From Collinsella sp. (GTDB lineage Bacteria > Actinomycetota > Coriobacteriia > Coriobacteriales > Coriobacteriaceae), in assembly GCA_019419645.1 (NCBI GenBank), contig DXZN01000044.1, forward strand, positions 1 to 18,233: a stretch of DNA of 18,233 bases, given 5' to 3'. Both the position numbers and the translations under genes were made by a program. Numbering within the stretch: the stretch's first letter is position 1; each line of letters starts with the position of its first letter. Under the pieces are notes generated by a model. The model made no database searches. It was given only the letters and a program-made list of their open reading frames with translations, and was not told where the DNA came from. Of the stretch, positions 6,711 through 14,251 are shown one piece after another.

Positions 6711-7394
6711 CTACTTATCGTCGGGCTCGGTGACGCGCTTGGTAAACGAGAGCTTGGACTCCTTACCGGCCATGAGCTTTTGGATATTCGAGCGATGGGC
6801 CCACACCACGGTGATGCCGATCATCGCCATGCAGAACTTGAGGCCCAGGCTGCTGTACGGAAAGACCGCGCAAGCAGCGATAGGAAGTCCGATGGCCGCG
6901 GCAAGCGAACCCACTGACACATACTTGGTGATGGCGACGGCTACGATAAACATGCCCAGCAGCGACAGGCCAATAGGCCAGTACCAGGCGAGGATGACAC
7001 CCAGACCAACTGCGATACCCTTGCCGCCGTGGAAGTTGAGATAGGGCGAGAAGATATGGCCCCACACGGCTGCCAGGCAAATGACACCGAGCATCCAGTC
7101 GCCGGGGGCTCCGGGCGCCATGATGTTCGGCGGAAATCCATAGCCCACGCTCGCGATGAACGGACGGGCGATGACAACGCAGATGGCGCCCTTAAGGCAG
7201 TCGAGCAGCAGCGTGAGCGCGGCCACCTTGGGGCCGGCTACGCGCAGGGCGTTGGTGGTGCCGATGTTACCGGAGCCCGCCTTGCGAATGTCGGTGTGGT
7301 TAAACACGCGGCCCAAGATCAGGCCAAACGGAATCGCTCCGATAAAGAACGAGACCACGGCGCAGATGGCGGTCAGCAGAATCGGATTATGCAT
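6711..7394 (-). CDS. plsY: Glycerol-3-phosphate acyltransferase (acyl-phosphate dependent)
   Basis: An integral membrane enzyme that transfers an acyl group from acyl-phosphate to glycerol 3-phosphate, giving lysophosphatidic acid. The 227 residues contain several hydrophobic helices, the first at about residues 5-30. The conserved loops are GSGNIGTTNALR (40-51) and HIFSPYLNFHGGKGIAVGLG. The C-terminal HRSNIQKLMAGKESKL is also typical. The acyl-phosphate maker PlsX is not in this window. The start was set at 7394: the ATG follows AAGGAG by 7 bases, overlaps the end of der by 8 bases, and begins directly with the first membrane helix. The open frame continues further upstream only as a shadow of der. 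Confidence 0.95.
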   Translation of the reverse strand: MHNPILLTAICAVVSFFIGAIPFGLILGRVFNHTDIRKAGSGNIGTTNALRVAGPKVAALTLLLDCLKGAICVVIARPFIASVGYGFPPNIMAPGAPGDWMLGVICLAAVWGHIFSPYLNFHGGKGIAVGLGVILAWYWPIGLSLLGMFIVAVAITKYVSVGSLAAAIGLPIAACAVFPYSSLGLKFCMAMIGITVVWAHRSNIQKLMAGKESKLSFTKRVTEPDDK

Positions 7395-8721
7395 CCTTTT
7401 GCTCCTTCTTCCTAAAGAAGAGTCGAATGGGCGTGCCGGCAAAGTCGAAGGTCGAGCGCATGCGGTTCTCCACGTAGCGCTGGTAGGTGTCGTTGACCAG
7501 GTCACTGTGGTTGACGAAGAACGTGAACGTCGGCGGGTTGACGCCCGTCTGGGTCACGTAGTGCATGCGCAGGCGGCGCTTGCCGTCCACCACGGTATGA
7601 CCGAACTCGCGCAGGTCGGTGAGGAACGTGTTGAGGCGCGAGGTGCTGATCTTCTGCGAGCGCGTCTTTTCGGCGGCGTCGACCATTGCCCAGATCTTCT
7701 CCACGCTGCGGCCGGTCAGGGCAGAGATGCGCAGATACTGGGCCCAGGGAGCCATGACGCCCAGACGGCGGTCGACGGTCTCCATGCAGGCCTCGCGCTT
7801 GCGGTCGTCGTCGAGCAGGTCCCACTTGTTGAGCAGCACCACGACGGCGCAGCCGCGCTCGATGGCCAAGCCCATGACCTTTTGGTCCTGCTCGGTGACG
7901 CCCACGGAGGCGTCGACGACGAGTAGCGCCACGTCGGCGCGGTCGATGGCGCGCAGGCCACGGACCATGGAGTAGTACTCAATGTTTTCGTACACGGTGC
8001 TCTTCTTACGGATGCCCGCGGTATCGACCATGCGGTAGTGCTTGCCGTTGCGCTCCACGACGGTGTCGATGGCGTCGCGCGTCGTGCCGGCAATGTTGGA
8101 CACGATAGAGCGGTCGGCGCCCAGGATGCGGTTGAACAGCGAGGACTTACCGGCGTTGGGGCGGCCGATGATGGCCACGTTCAGCGCATCGGGGAACTCG
8201 TCGGCGACCTCGTCCTCTTCCTCCGGAAGCAGGGCCACGATATCGTCGAGCAGGTCGCCCGTGCCATGACCATGCAGGGCCGAGAGCGGCGTGGGCTCAC
8301 CGATGCCGAGCGAATAGAACTCCCAGATGCTGTCGTTTTCGCGATCGGGGTTGTCGAGCTTGTTCACCAGCAGAAAGACCGGCTTGTCGCAGCGCTTGAG
8401 CATGCGGGCGACCGACTCGTCCTCCTCGGTGACGCCGGTGCGGCCATCGACCACAAACAGGATGACGGCGGCTTCCTCGGCGGCGGCGAGCGCCTGGTCG
8501 CGGATGGACGTGGCAAAGACGTCGTCGCTCTTGAGCGGCTCGATACCGCCCGTGTCGACGATGGTGAACTCGCGGCCGTTCCAATCGGCCGTGTGATACG
8601 AGCGGTCGCGAGTGACGCCGCGAGACTCGTGGACGATGGCGTCCGAGGTCTGGGCCAGGCGGTTAACGAGCGTGGACTTGCCCACGTTGGGGCGTCCGAC
8701 GACGGCGACGATAGGTTTCAT
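7387..8721 (-). CDS. der: Ribosome biogenesis GTPase Der (EngA)
   Basis: Der is an essential GTPase with two tandem G domains that takes part in maturation of the 50S ribosomal subunit. The 444 residues show domain 1 with GRPNVGKST (9-17), DTGG (56-59) and NKLD (120-123). Domain 2 has GRPNAGKSS (186-194), DTAG (233-236) and NKWD (298-301). A KH-like RNA-binding domain follows at about 355-437. An acidic linker (167-175, EEEDEVADE) joins the two G domains. The start at 8721 follows AAAGGAGAG by 5 bases, and the first residues MKPIVAVVGRPNVGKS match the family. The longer open frame to 8892 only shadows the upstream gene. Confidence 0.97.
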   Translation of the reverse strand: MKPIVAVVGRPNVGKSTLVNRLAQTSDAIVHESRGVTRDRSYHTADWNGREFTIVDTGGIEPLKSDDVFATSIRDQALAAAEEAAVILFVVDGRTGVTEEDESVARMLKRCDKPVFLLVNKLDNPDRENDSIWEFYSLGIGEPTPLSALHGHGTGDLLDDIVALLPEEEDEVADEFPDALNVAIIGRPNAGKSSLFNRILGADRSIVSNIAGTTRDAIDTVVERNGKHYRMVDTAGIRKKSTVYENIEYYSMVRGLRAIDRADVALLVVDASVGVTEQDQKVMGLAIERGCAVVVLLNKWDLLDDDRKREACMETVDRRLGVMAPWAQYLRISALTGRSVEKIWAMVDAAEKTRSQKISTSRLNTFLTDLREFGHTVVDGKRRLRMHYVTQTGVNPPTFTFFVNHSDLVNDTYQRYVENRMRSTFDFAGTPIRLFFRKKEQKDA

Positions 8722-8731
8722 CTGCTCTCCT

Positions 8732-10174
8732 TTAATGGGTAGGGTCAGCGGAATTAGTAGAGTCGGCAGGCACAATGCCAAGGATGTGCTCCAGGGTATC
8801 GAGCAGCTCATGCGGCATGGTCGACACCACATGAACCTCGGCGCCGCGACTGGTAAGGCTTGCGAGTAAATCGTCACGATGATACTCGTCAAGCGTCATG
8901 CCGTCAGCGTTGAACATGAGCTTAGGCACAAAGAGCATAACCCCCGACAGATCTTGGGGCAGCTGCTCCAGAATGTCACACGCGACGATGAGGCCGGTCA
9001 CGTCCACGTTGCCGCCAAAGTAGCGGTTCTTGATGGCTGTGACGGTGCCGCCGAGACCATGCGGCGACTCCAAAAAGCGTGCCACGGTGTCTCGCGCGCT
9101 GGCGCCCGAGAGGCACATCAGGTGCTGGCCACGGGCGGCGATGGCCTCGCGGACGCGGGCCAGTCGCTCGGCATCGGTAGTCAGCACGTCGTCGGTCTCG
9201 TCCAGATACGAGCGGATCATGCCGATGCCGTCGTAGTACTGCGGATAGCCGTCGTAAAAGTCTGCCTCGGGAGGATCGATGCCGGCGTCCAGATAGAACT
9301 CGTCGCTCATCTGGAAGGTGTGGCGGCCAAAGCGTTCGTAGGCACGATCCTGGTAGGGACGGATCATGGCAATGGTCTCGCGCGCCAGTTCGGGCTTGTC
9401 GCTGTATGACCAGCTAAAGCGGTTTTGGTGTTTGGTAAAACCAAGCGGCACAATGCCCAGGCTTGTGATTTGCTCGTGCTCCTCGCAAAAGCGCAGGGTC
9501 TTTTCCAGCTCCTCGCCGTCGTTCATGCCGGGGCACAACACGATCTGCGCGTGAATCTCGATGCCGGCGGCCATGATGGTCTCGAGTACGTCCATGCCTC
9601 GCTGGGCGTTACGGCCCATCATACGACGGCGGACGTCGGGGCTCACAGCGTGGACCGACACGTTCATGGGACTCATGTTGCGCTGGATGACGTTTTGCAC
9701 GTCCTCGTCGGTGAGGTTCGTAAGCGTGACAAAGTTGCCTTGCAAAAAGCTAAGGCGATAGTCGTCGTCGCGAATATAGAGCGTGGAGCGGCCGCCCTTG
9801 GGGAGCATGGTCATAAAGCAGAACACGCAGGCGTTGACGCAGGTACGCATGCCGTCGAAGATGGGGCCATCAAACTCCAAACCCCAATCCTCGCCGGGAA
9901 AGCGGTCGAGCTCGACGGGGGTGACGGTGCCGTCGCGCGGGTCGAAAACCTCGAGGTCGACGGTATCATCGTCGGCCTCCCAGAGCCAAACGATCATGTC
10001 GGTGAGCGCCTCACCGTTGACCGTGAGCACGCGCATGCCCGGCTCGATACCCACATCCCACGCGGGCGATTCGGGACGCACGTTCTTTACGAGCGCGCCC
10101 TCACCCGGCTCGGGGTCGCGGCTGCGCCCGTAATCGGCCACCTCGGCGGCGTATGCGGGTACGGTCTGGTCCAT
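8732..10174 (-). CDS. DUF512 radical-SAM protein with N-terminal PDZ-like domain
   Basis: The protein has 480 residues in three parts. A PDZ-like segment (about 28-90) contains GIEPGMRVLTVNGE. A radical-SAM-type 4Fe-4S motif, CVNACVFCF (Cys112, Cys116, Cys119), is followed by the family signature MLPKGGRSTLYIRDDDYRLS (123-142) and LQGNFVTLTNL. The C-terminal DUF512 region contains NRYFGGNVDVTGL, FVPKLMFNADGMTLDEYH and GAEVHVV. The family is widespread in Firmicutes, Actinobacteria and Cyanobacteria, but I know of no established substrate. The start at 10174 lies 2 bases after the ispH stop; the Shine-Dalgarno AAGGAG is somewhat distant (about 13 bases), so the exact start is moderately certain. 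Its position between ispH and der suggests co-expression with Fe-S and ribosome genes but does not define a function. Confidence 0.92.
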   Translation of the reverse strand: MDQTVPAYAAEVADYGRSRDPEPGEGALVKNVRPESPAWDVGIEPGMRVLTVNGEALTDMIVWLWEADDDTVDLEVFDPRDGTVTPVELDRFPGEDWGLEFDGPIFDGMRTCVNACVFCFMTMLPKGGRSTLYIRDDDYRLSFLQGNFVTLTNLTDEDVQNVIQRNMSPMNVSVHAVSPDVRRRMMGRNAQRGMDVLETIMAAGIEIHAQIVLCPGMNDGEELEKTLRFCEEHEQITSLGIVPLGFTKHQNRFSWSYSDKPELARETIAMIRPYQDRAYERFGRHTFQMSDEFYLDAGIDPPEADFYDGYPQYYDGIGMIRSYLDETDDVLTTDAERLARVREAIAARGQHLMCLSGASARDTVARFLESPHGLGGTVTAIKNRYFGGNVDVTGLIVACDILEQLPQDLSGVMLFVPKLMFNADGMTLDEYHRDDLLASLTSRGAEVHVVSTMPHELLDTLEHILGIVPADSTNSADPTH

Positions 10175-10176
10175 GG

Positions 10177-11073
10177 TTAGTGGCAAAGCTCCTTGATGCG
10201 CGCGACGGCGCGTTCGATGTGTTCTTGCGGGGTGGAGGCTCCGGCGGTGATGCCGATGTGGCGCGCGTTGGCAAACCATGCGGCCTCAAGCTCGGAAGCT
10301 TCCTCGATGTGGTGCGTGTGCTCGCAGGCATCGGCACAAATCTGCGCCAGGCGGCGGGTGTTGCCCGAGTTTTTGCCGCCCACCACGACCATGCAGTCGC
10401 AGCGGTTGGCAAGTGTGGCTGCTGCCTGTTGACGCTCACTCGTGGCGGCGCAGATGGTGTTGATCACACGAAGCTCCTGCACGCGCGGGGTGATAGCGGC
10501 CACGACCTCGGCGAGGTTCTGCGCGGTCTGGGTGGTCTGCACGACGAGGCCTACCTTGCCCTTGAGCGGCAGCGCGTCCGCATCGGCAGCGCAACTCACG
10601 ACCTGCGCATCATTGCCGGCGTGGCCCAGAATGCCCTCGACCTCGGGATGGCCCGGCTCGCCCACGACTACCACGCGGTAGCCCTCGCGTACCAGGCGCT
10701 CGGCCGCCACATGAACCTTCTTCACGTAGGGGCAGGTGGCGTCGACCACGGTAAGGCCACGCTTGCGAGCGGCATCGATGACCTGTGGCACCACGCCGTG
10801 GGCGCGGATGATCACGGTGCCCGATGCGGCATCGTCCAGGGTCTCGGCCAGACCGACGCCCGCCTCGGCAAGCTCGCGCACCACGATGGGGTTATGGATG
10901 AGCGGTCCCAGCGTGTGGATCTGAACGCTCTCCCCTGCCTGCGGCGCGGCGGCTAGCGCCATATCGAGCGCCCGCTGCACGCCGTAGCAAGTGCCGGCGT
11001 GGGCGGCGATCTCGATGGTGGGGACGACCTCCTCAGCGGCGGCCGCAGCGGTATTCATGACATTCTCACCCAT
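10177..11073 (-). CDS. ispH: 4-hydroxy-3-methylbut-2-enyl diphosphate reductase
   Basis: IspH carries out the last step of the MEP isoprenoid pathway, reducing HMBPP to IPP and DMAPP with an Fe-S cluster. Numbered from the ATG at 11073 (298 residues), the three cluster cysteines are Cys29 (GTCYGV), Cys114 (DATCPYVKKVH) and Cys208 (NTICAATSERQ). Substrate-binding His60 (PLIHNP), His92 (RAHGV), His142 and Glu144 (GHPEVEG) are present, as is the GGKNSGNTRRL motif. The start is uncertain. The ATG at 11073 is 2 bases after the plsC stop; the in-frame ATG at 11058 has GGTGAG 6 bases upstream and would also give a complete enzyme. The start at 11103 lies within plsC and is less likely. Confidence 0.95.
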   Translation of the reverse strand: MGENVMNTAAAAAEEVVPTIEIAAHAGTCYGVQRALDMALAAAPQAGESVQIHTLGPLIHNPIVVRELAEAGVGLAETLDDAASGTVIIRAHGVVPQVIDAARKRGLTVVDATCPYVKKVHVAAERLVREGYRVVVVGEPGHPEVEGILGHAGNDAQVVSCAADADALPLKGKVGLVVQTTQTAQNLAEVVAAITPRVQELRVINTICAATSERQQAAATLANRCDCMVVVGGKNSGNTRRLAQICADACEHTHHIEEASELEAAWFANARHIGITAGASTPQEHIERAVARIKELCH

Positions 11074-11075
11074 GG

Positions 11076-11804
11076 CTAGAACCTGCCCGGGTGTTCGGCG
11101 CACAGGTCGTCGCGCATGGCGTAGACGCGGCCCATGGCCTCGGACTCAAACCAGGCCAGGCACTCCTTACGCTTGAGCTCGGCCGGGGCATCGGATAGCG
11201 AGATGGACTTGCCGGCGCGGATCCAGCACTTTTTGGGGCGCATGAGCTTTTTGCCCGCAGGCGTGATGTCGGACCAGCCACAAATGGCGAGTGGGTTGAC
11301 GGGCGCCTTGCCCATCTGGGCGATGAGCGCAAAGCCACCATGGACCTCGGGCTTAATCTCGCGCGAGCGGATGCGCGTGCCCTCGGGGAAGATCAGGACG
11401 TCCTCGCCGCGCTGCAGCGCATGCTGGGCGGCGCGCAGGCACTTCATATCGGCAGTACCGCGCTCCACGGGGATGCCGCCCACGCGGCTAAAAGCCCAGC
11501 GCACAATCTTGCTCTTGGCAAACTCGGACTTAAAGATGGGGCGCACACGGCGGCCGCCAAAGAACAGTGCCGTCTCCACGGCCAGCAACTCGGCCATCGA
11601 GGTGTGGTTGCAGATGACCACGCTGCCGCGGCCTTCCTGGCGCTCAAACAGCAGGTCGACGTCTTCGACCTTCCAGCGCCACATGAGCTTGGAGAAGACC
11701 CACAGAATAGCCATGACCACGACGACGGTGCCGCGGATGAGCGCCGGGAACTCGGCGTAGGGGGCGTTGTAGTAATCCTCGGGCGTCTGCTTAAACAGGC
11801 GCAT
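11076..11804 (-). CDS. plsC: 1-acyl-sn-glycerol-3-phosphate acyltransferase (PlsC family)
   Basis: A membrane-associated acyltransferase that converts lysophosphatidic acid to phosphatidic acid, following PlsY in the same operon. The 242 residues include one hydrophobic anchor (about 22-40). Acyltransferase block I is NHTSMAE (66-72), block II GGIPVERG (109-116), block III FPEGTRIRS (139-147), and block IV lies around NPLAICG (170-176). The catalytic HX4D motif reads HX4E here (His67, Glu72), an unusual substitution for the family. The start follows a near-perfect AAAGGAGGT. Another glycerolipid acyltransferase specificity cannot be excluded, but the plsY/gpsA context supports phosphatidic acid synthesis. 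Confidence 0.9.
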   Translation of the reverse strand: MRLFKQTPEDYYNAPYAEFPALIRGTVVVVMAILWVFSKLMWRWKVEDVDLLFERQEGRGSVVICNHTSMAELLAVETALFFGGRRVRPIFKSEFAKSKIVRWAFSRVGGIPVERGTADMKCLRAAQHALQRGEDVLIFPEGTRIRSREIKPEVHGGFALIAQMGKAPVNPLAICGWSDITPAGKKLMRPKKCWIRAGKSISLSDAPAELKRKECLAWFESEAMGRVYAMRDDLCAEHPGRF

Positions 11805-11807
11805 GGG

Positions 11808-12494
11808 CTACCTCCTTTGGTTGATGAGGTCCTCGATAATGCGTACGACCTCGTCGATGGTGTGGGCGGTGGAGTCGACGTGCACGGCGTCCTCGGCGGG
11901 CACGAGCGGTGCGACCTCGCGGCTGCTGTCGAGCTTGTCGCGCTGCTTGAGGGCGTCGAGGGTCTCATCGACCTCGGCCTCGAGCTGCTCGGCAGTAAGC
12001 GGCTGGGCGTCGTTTTGGTGACGCTGCAGCACGCGGCGGCGGGCGCGCTCGCGCGGGTCGGCGGTCAGGAAGACCTTGACCTGCGCGTTGGGGAACACGA
12101 CGGTTCCGATGTCGCGACCCTCGGCCACGATATCGCGGTCCTCAGCGGCTCGGCGCTGGTGAATGAGCATGGCGGCGCGCACGCCCGGGTAGGCCGAGAC
12201 CTTGGATACGTTGGCGTCGACCTGCGGGGTACGAATGGCAGCCGAAGCGTCCTGGCCGTCAATGGTCAGGCGCGTATCCTCGCCGGTGCCGTTGGTAAAG
12301 CGAATCTCGATTTGCTTGGCGAGGGCGTCGATGGCCGTCTCGTCGTCCAAATCGATGCCGCGGTCGAGAGCGGCGAAGGTGACGGCGCGATACATGGCGC
12401 CCGTGTCGAGCTTGTTAAAGCCCAGCTGGCGGGCGATCTCCTTGGCGATGGTGGATTTGCCGGAACCGGCGGGGCCGTCGATGGCGACGATCAT
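11808..12494 (-). CDS. cmk: (d)CMP kinase
   Basis: Cytidylate kinase phosphorylates CMP and dCMP with ATP, recycling CMP released by phospholipid synthesis and RNA turnover. The 228 residues show the P-loop DGPAGSGKST (6-15), the CMP-binding DTGAMYRAVTF (30-40), the inserted NMP-binding region typical of bacterial Cmk, EGRDIGTVVFP (125-135) and the arginine-rich LID ADPRERARRR (145-154). The ATG at 12494 begins directly with MIVAIDGPAGSGKS and has GAAAGGAAG upstream; the longer open frame only shadows rluB. A 65-base gap separates it from rluB, the second-largest in the string. The following plsC start is 3 bases after its stop. Confidence 0.96.
   Translation of the reverse strand: MIVAIDGPAGSGKSTIAKEIARQLGFNKLDTGAMYRAVTFAALDRGIDLDDETAIDALAKQIEIRFTNGTGEDTRLTIDGQDASAAIRTPQVDANVSKVSAYPGVRAAMLIHQRRAAEDRDIVAEGRDIGTVVFPNAQVKVFLTADPRERARRRVLQRHQNDAQPLTAEQLEAEVDETLDALKQRDKLDSSREVAPLVPAEDAVHVDSTAHTIDEVVRIIEDLINQRR
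11810..11818 (-). promoter_or_regulatory. Strong ribosome-binding site of plsC inside the end of cmk
   Basis: AAAGGAGGT on the minus strand is almost fully complementary to the 16S rRNA 3' end and lies 5 bases before the plsC ATG. It overlaps the last codons and the stop of cmk, so the two genes are probably translationally coupled. Confidence 0.75.
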
Positions 12495-12559
12495 GCAATA
12501 CTTCCTTTCGATGGTTGACGTGCTGGTATGGTTCGGGGCGCTGGGGCGCGGCGGGTTGC

Positions 12560-13525
12560 CTAGCCCGTGTAGCGCTCGCGGTAGGTGTTGCGCATGGGTG
12601 CGGAGCCGTGGCTGCCGTGGTGACGCGTGCGGCTGGCGGGCGTATCTTGGGGCTTGCCGCCGTTGCGCTTGGCGCTCGCCTGCTTGGGCGGGATGCCGCC
12701 GGCCTTGAGGATCTGCACCTCGCGGTCGGTGAGCTCGCGCCACGAGCCCTTGGCCACGCCCTCGAGCTCAAGGCCGGCAAAGTTGCAGCGGTGCAGGCGG
12801 ATCACCGGATGGTGAATCTTGCTCAGCATGCGCTTGACCTGGTTTTTGCGTCCCTCGCGGATGATGACCTCCACGGCGGTGGTGCCGGGCTTTACGCCTT
12901 GCGGAGCCACGGCCTCTGCCTCGCGCGCGTTGATGACGCGGCAGATCGCCGGCTGGCACAGGCCGTCGTCGAGATCGATGCCACGGCGGAGCGGTTCCAA
13001 GTCGCGATCGGTCAGGTGGCCGTCCACGAGTGCCTGGTAGGTCTTAAAGACATGCTTGCTGGGGTGCAGCAGGTCCTGCGACAGGTCGCCGTCGGTGGTA
13101 AAGAGCAAAAGGCCTGTGGTGTCGCGGTCCAGGCGGCCCACCGGAAACAGGCCCGGAAATCGGTCGCGCGGGACCAGATCGGCCACGCAAGGGCGCTCCT
13201 GCGGGTCGCTCATGGTAGTGAGGTAGCCGGTCGGCTTGTAGAGCATCAGGTACACGGCGCCCTGGTTGAGCTTGACAGGCATGCCGTCGACCTCGATGTG
13301 ATCGCGTTCGACGTCGACTTTGGTGCCCAGTTCGGTCGCGACCTCGCCGTTAACGGTCACGCGTCCGGCGGTCATCAGGTCCTCCGACCCGCGGCGGCTC
13401 GCCACGCCCGCGCGCGCCAAAAAGCGCTGCAGGCGCATGGTGTGCGGGTAGACAGGCTGGGCGTCGGCAGCGGGTACTGCGTTACCCATGGCGCGCGTCT
13501 CCCCTACTTCGTTAGTCCTCGTCAT
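12560..13525 (-). CDS. rluB: Pseudouridine synthase (RluB/RsuA family)
   Basis: This enzyme isomerises a specific uridine in ribosomal RNA. The scpA-scpB context matches B. subtilis RluB (23S rRNA). It has an S4 RNA-binding domain (MRLQRFLARAGVASRR, about 30-45, through GRVTVNGE) and a catalytic domain with GRLDRDTTGLLLFT (130-143, catalytic Asp133), KTYQALV (161-167) and the family's REGRKNQVKRML (223-234). The last 45 or so residues form a basic, low-complexity tail rich in K, R, G and H, which may add RNA contacts. The start is a choice: the ATG at 13525 has GGAGG at 6 bases and overlaps scpB (321 residues), while the ATG at 13489 has AGGGGAG at 9 bases (309 residues). Both include the full S4 domain. 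Confidence 0.93.
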   Translation of the reverse strand: MTRTNEVGETRAMGNAVPAADAQPVYPHTMRLQRFLARAGVASRRGSEDLMTAGRVTVNGEVATELGTKVDVERDHIEVDGMPVKLNQGAVYLMLYKPTGYLTTMSDPQERPCVADLVPRDRFPGLFPVGRLDRDTTGLLLFTTDGDLSQDLLHPSKHVFKTYQALVDGHLTDRDLEPLRRGIDLDDGLCQPAICRVINAREAEAVAPQGVKPGTTAVEVIIREGRKNQVKRMLSKIHHPVIRLHRCNFAGLELEGVAKGSWRELTDREVQILKAGGIPPKQASAKRNGGKPQDTPASRTRHHGSHGSAPMRNTYRERYTG

Positions 13526-14240
13526 GTAAATCCTCCGAGGTCTTGTCGACGACCAGGGTCTCCAAGTCCTCGACTGCCTCAACATCTTCAACATCGGTAT
13601 CGAGCAGTTCGCGCTCTTCGTCCAGGTCATCGGCCTGCTCCTCGAGCGTGGACTGAATGCTGCGGCCGCTCAGGCGCTCGCGGATAAACTGACGCGATTG
13701 CTCGTCGGGGGCAAACTGTTCCAGGTCGGGTAGGTCGCGGGTGGAGCGCAGACCGAACTTTTCCAAGAAGGCGTTGGTCGTGCCGTAGATGATGGCCTGA
13801 CCGCGCTGGGGATCGCGGCCGAGCTCGCGCACCAGGCCCTTGTCCACGAGCGACGCGATGACGCCGTCGGAATTGACGCCGCGGATGCCCTTGACCACCT
13901 CGCGCGTCACGGGCTGGTGGTATGCGATGACGGCCAGTGTTTCGAGCGCGGCCTGCGACAGCTTTTGCGTGTCCCAGCTCAACACATAGGCCTCGACCAC
14001 GTCGTGGTAGGCGGGGTGCGTAAACAGGCGCCAGCCGCCGGCGACCTCACGCAGCTGAAAGCCGCGGTTGGCCTCCTCGTACTCAACCTTGAGCTCGGCG
14101 AGCAGCGATGCGCACTCGCCGGGGGCGATATCCAGCGCATCTGCCAGCGCGGGCGCACTCACCGGGTCGCTCGACACCAGCAGCAGCGCCTCGAGAGCGC
14201 CTTTGAGGCTGTTTGCCTCCAGCGTGGAAAGGTTCGACAT
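13512..14240 (-). CDS. scpB: Segregation and condensation protein B
   Basis: ScpB pairs with ScpA and binds SMC to form the bacterial condensin that organises and segregates the chromosome. The 242 residues form two winged-helix domains. The second carries the strongest family signature, TLAVIAYHQPVTR (101-113) and IRGVNSDGVI (119-128), then GRDPQRGQAIIYGTT and FLEKFGL. A strongly acidic tail (about 200-242) follows the folded region; acidic ScpB tails are common in actinobacteria. The start codon follows TAGGAG, which overlaps the scpA stop codon, so the pair is translationally coupled. It overlaps rluB by 14 bases if the longer rluB start is used. No smc gene is present in the window. Confidence 0.95.
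   Translation of the reverse strand: MSNLSTLEANSLKGALEALLLVSSDPVSAPALADALDIAPGECASLLAELKVEYEEANRGFQLREVAGGWRLFTHPAYHDVVEAYVLSWDTQKLSQAALETLAVIAYHQPVTREVVKGIRGVNSDGVIASLVDKGLVRELGRDPQRGQAIIYGTTNAFLEKFGLRSTRDLPDLEQFAPDEQSRQFIRERLSGRSIQSTLEEQADDLDEERELLDTDVEDVEAVEDLETLVVDKTSEDLHDED
13532..13536 (-). promoter_or_regulatory. Ribosome-binding site supporting the upstream rluB start
   Basis: GGAGG on the minus strand lies 6 bases before the ATG at 13525, within the last codons of scpB. A competing AGGGGAG at 13499-13505 lies 9 bases before the in-frame ATG at 13489. The first has the better spacing, but both could function. Confidence 0.5.
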
Positions 14241-14251
14241 ACTAGCGTCTC

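Noticed and set aside
11340..12518. Long plus-strand open frame (392 codons) opposite plsC and cmk
   Set aside because: It lies antisense to two clear enzymes. Its length is explained by the strong G/C third-position bias on the minus strand, it lacks a ribosome-binding site, and its sequence resembles no family.
12515..13687. Long plus-strand open frame (390 codons) opposite rluB
   Set aside because: It is a mirror frame of a well-supported pseudouridine synthase, with Ala/Gly/His/Arg-rich low-information sequence and no motif.
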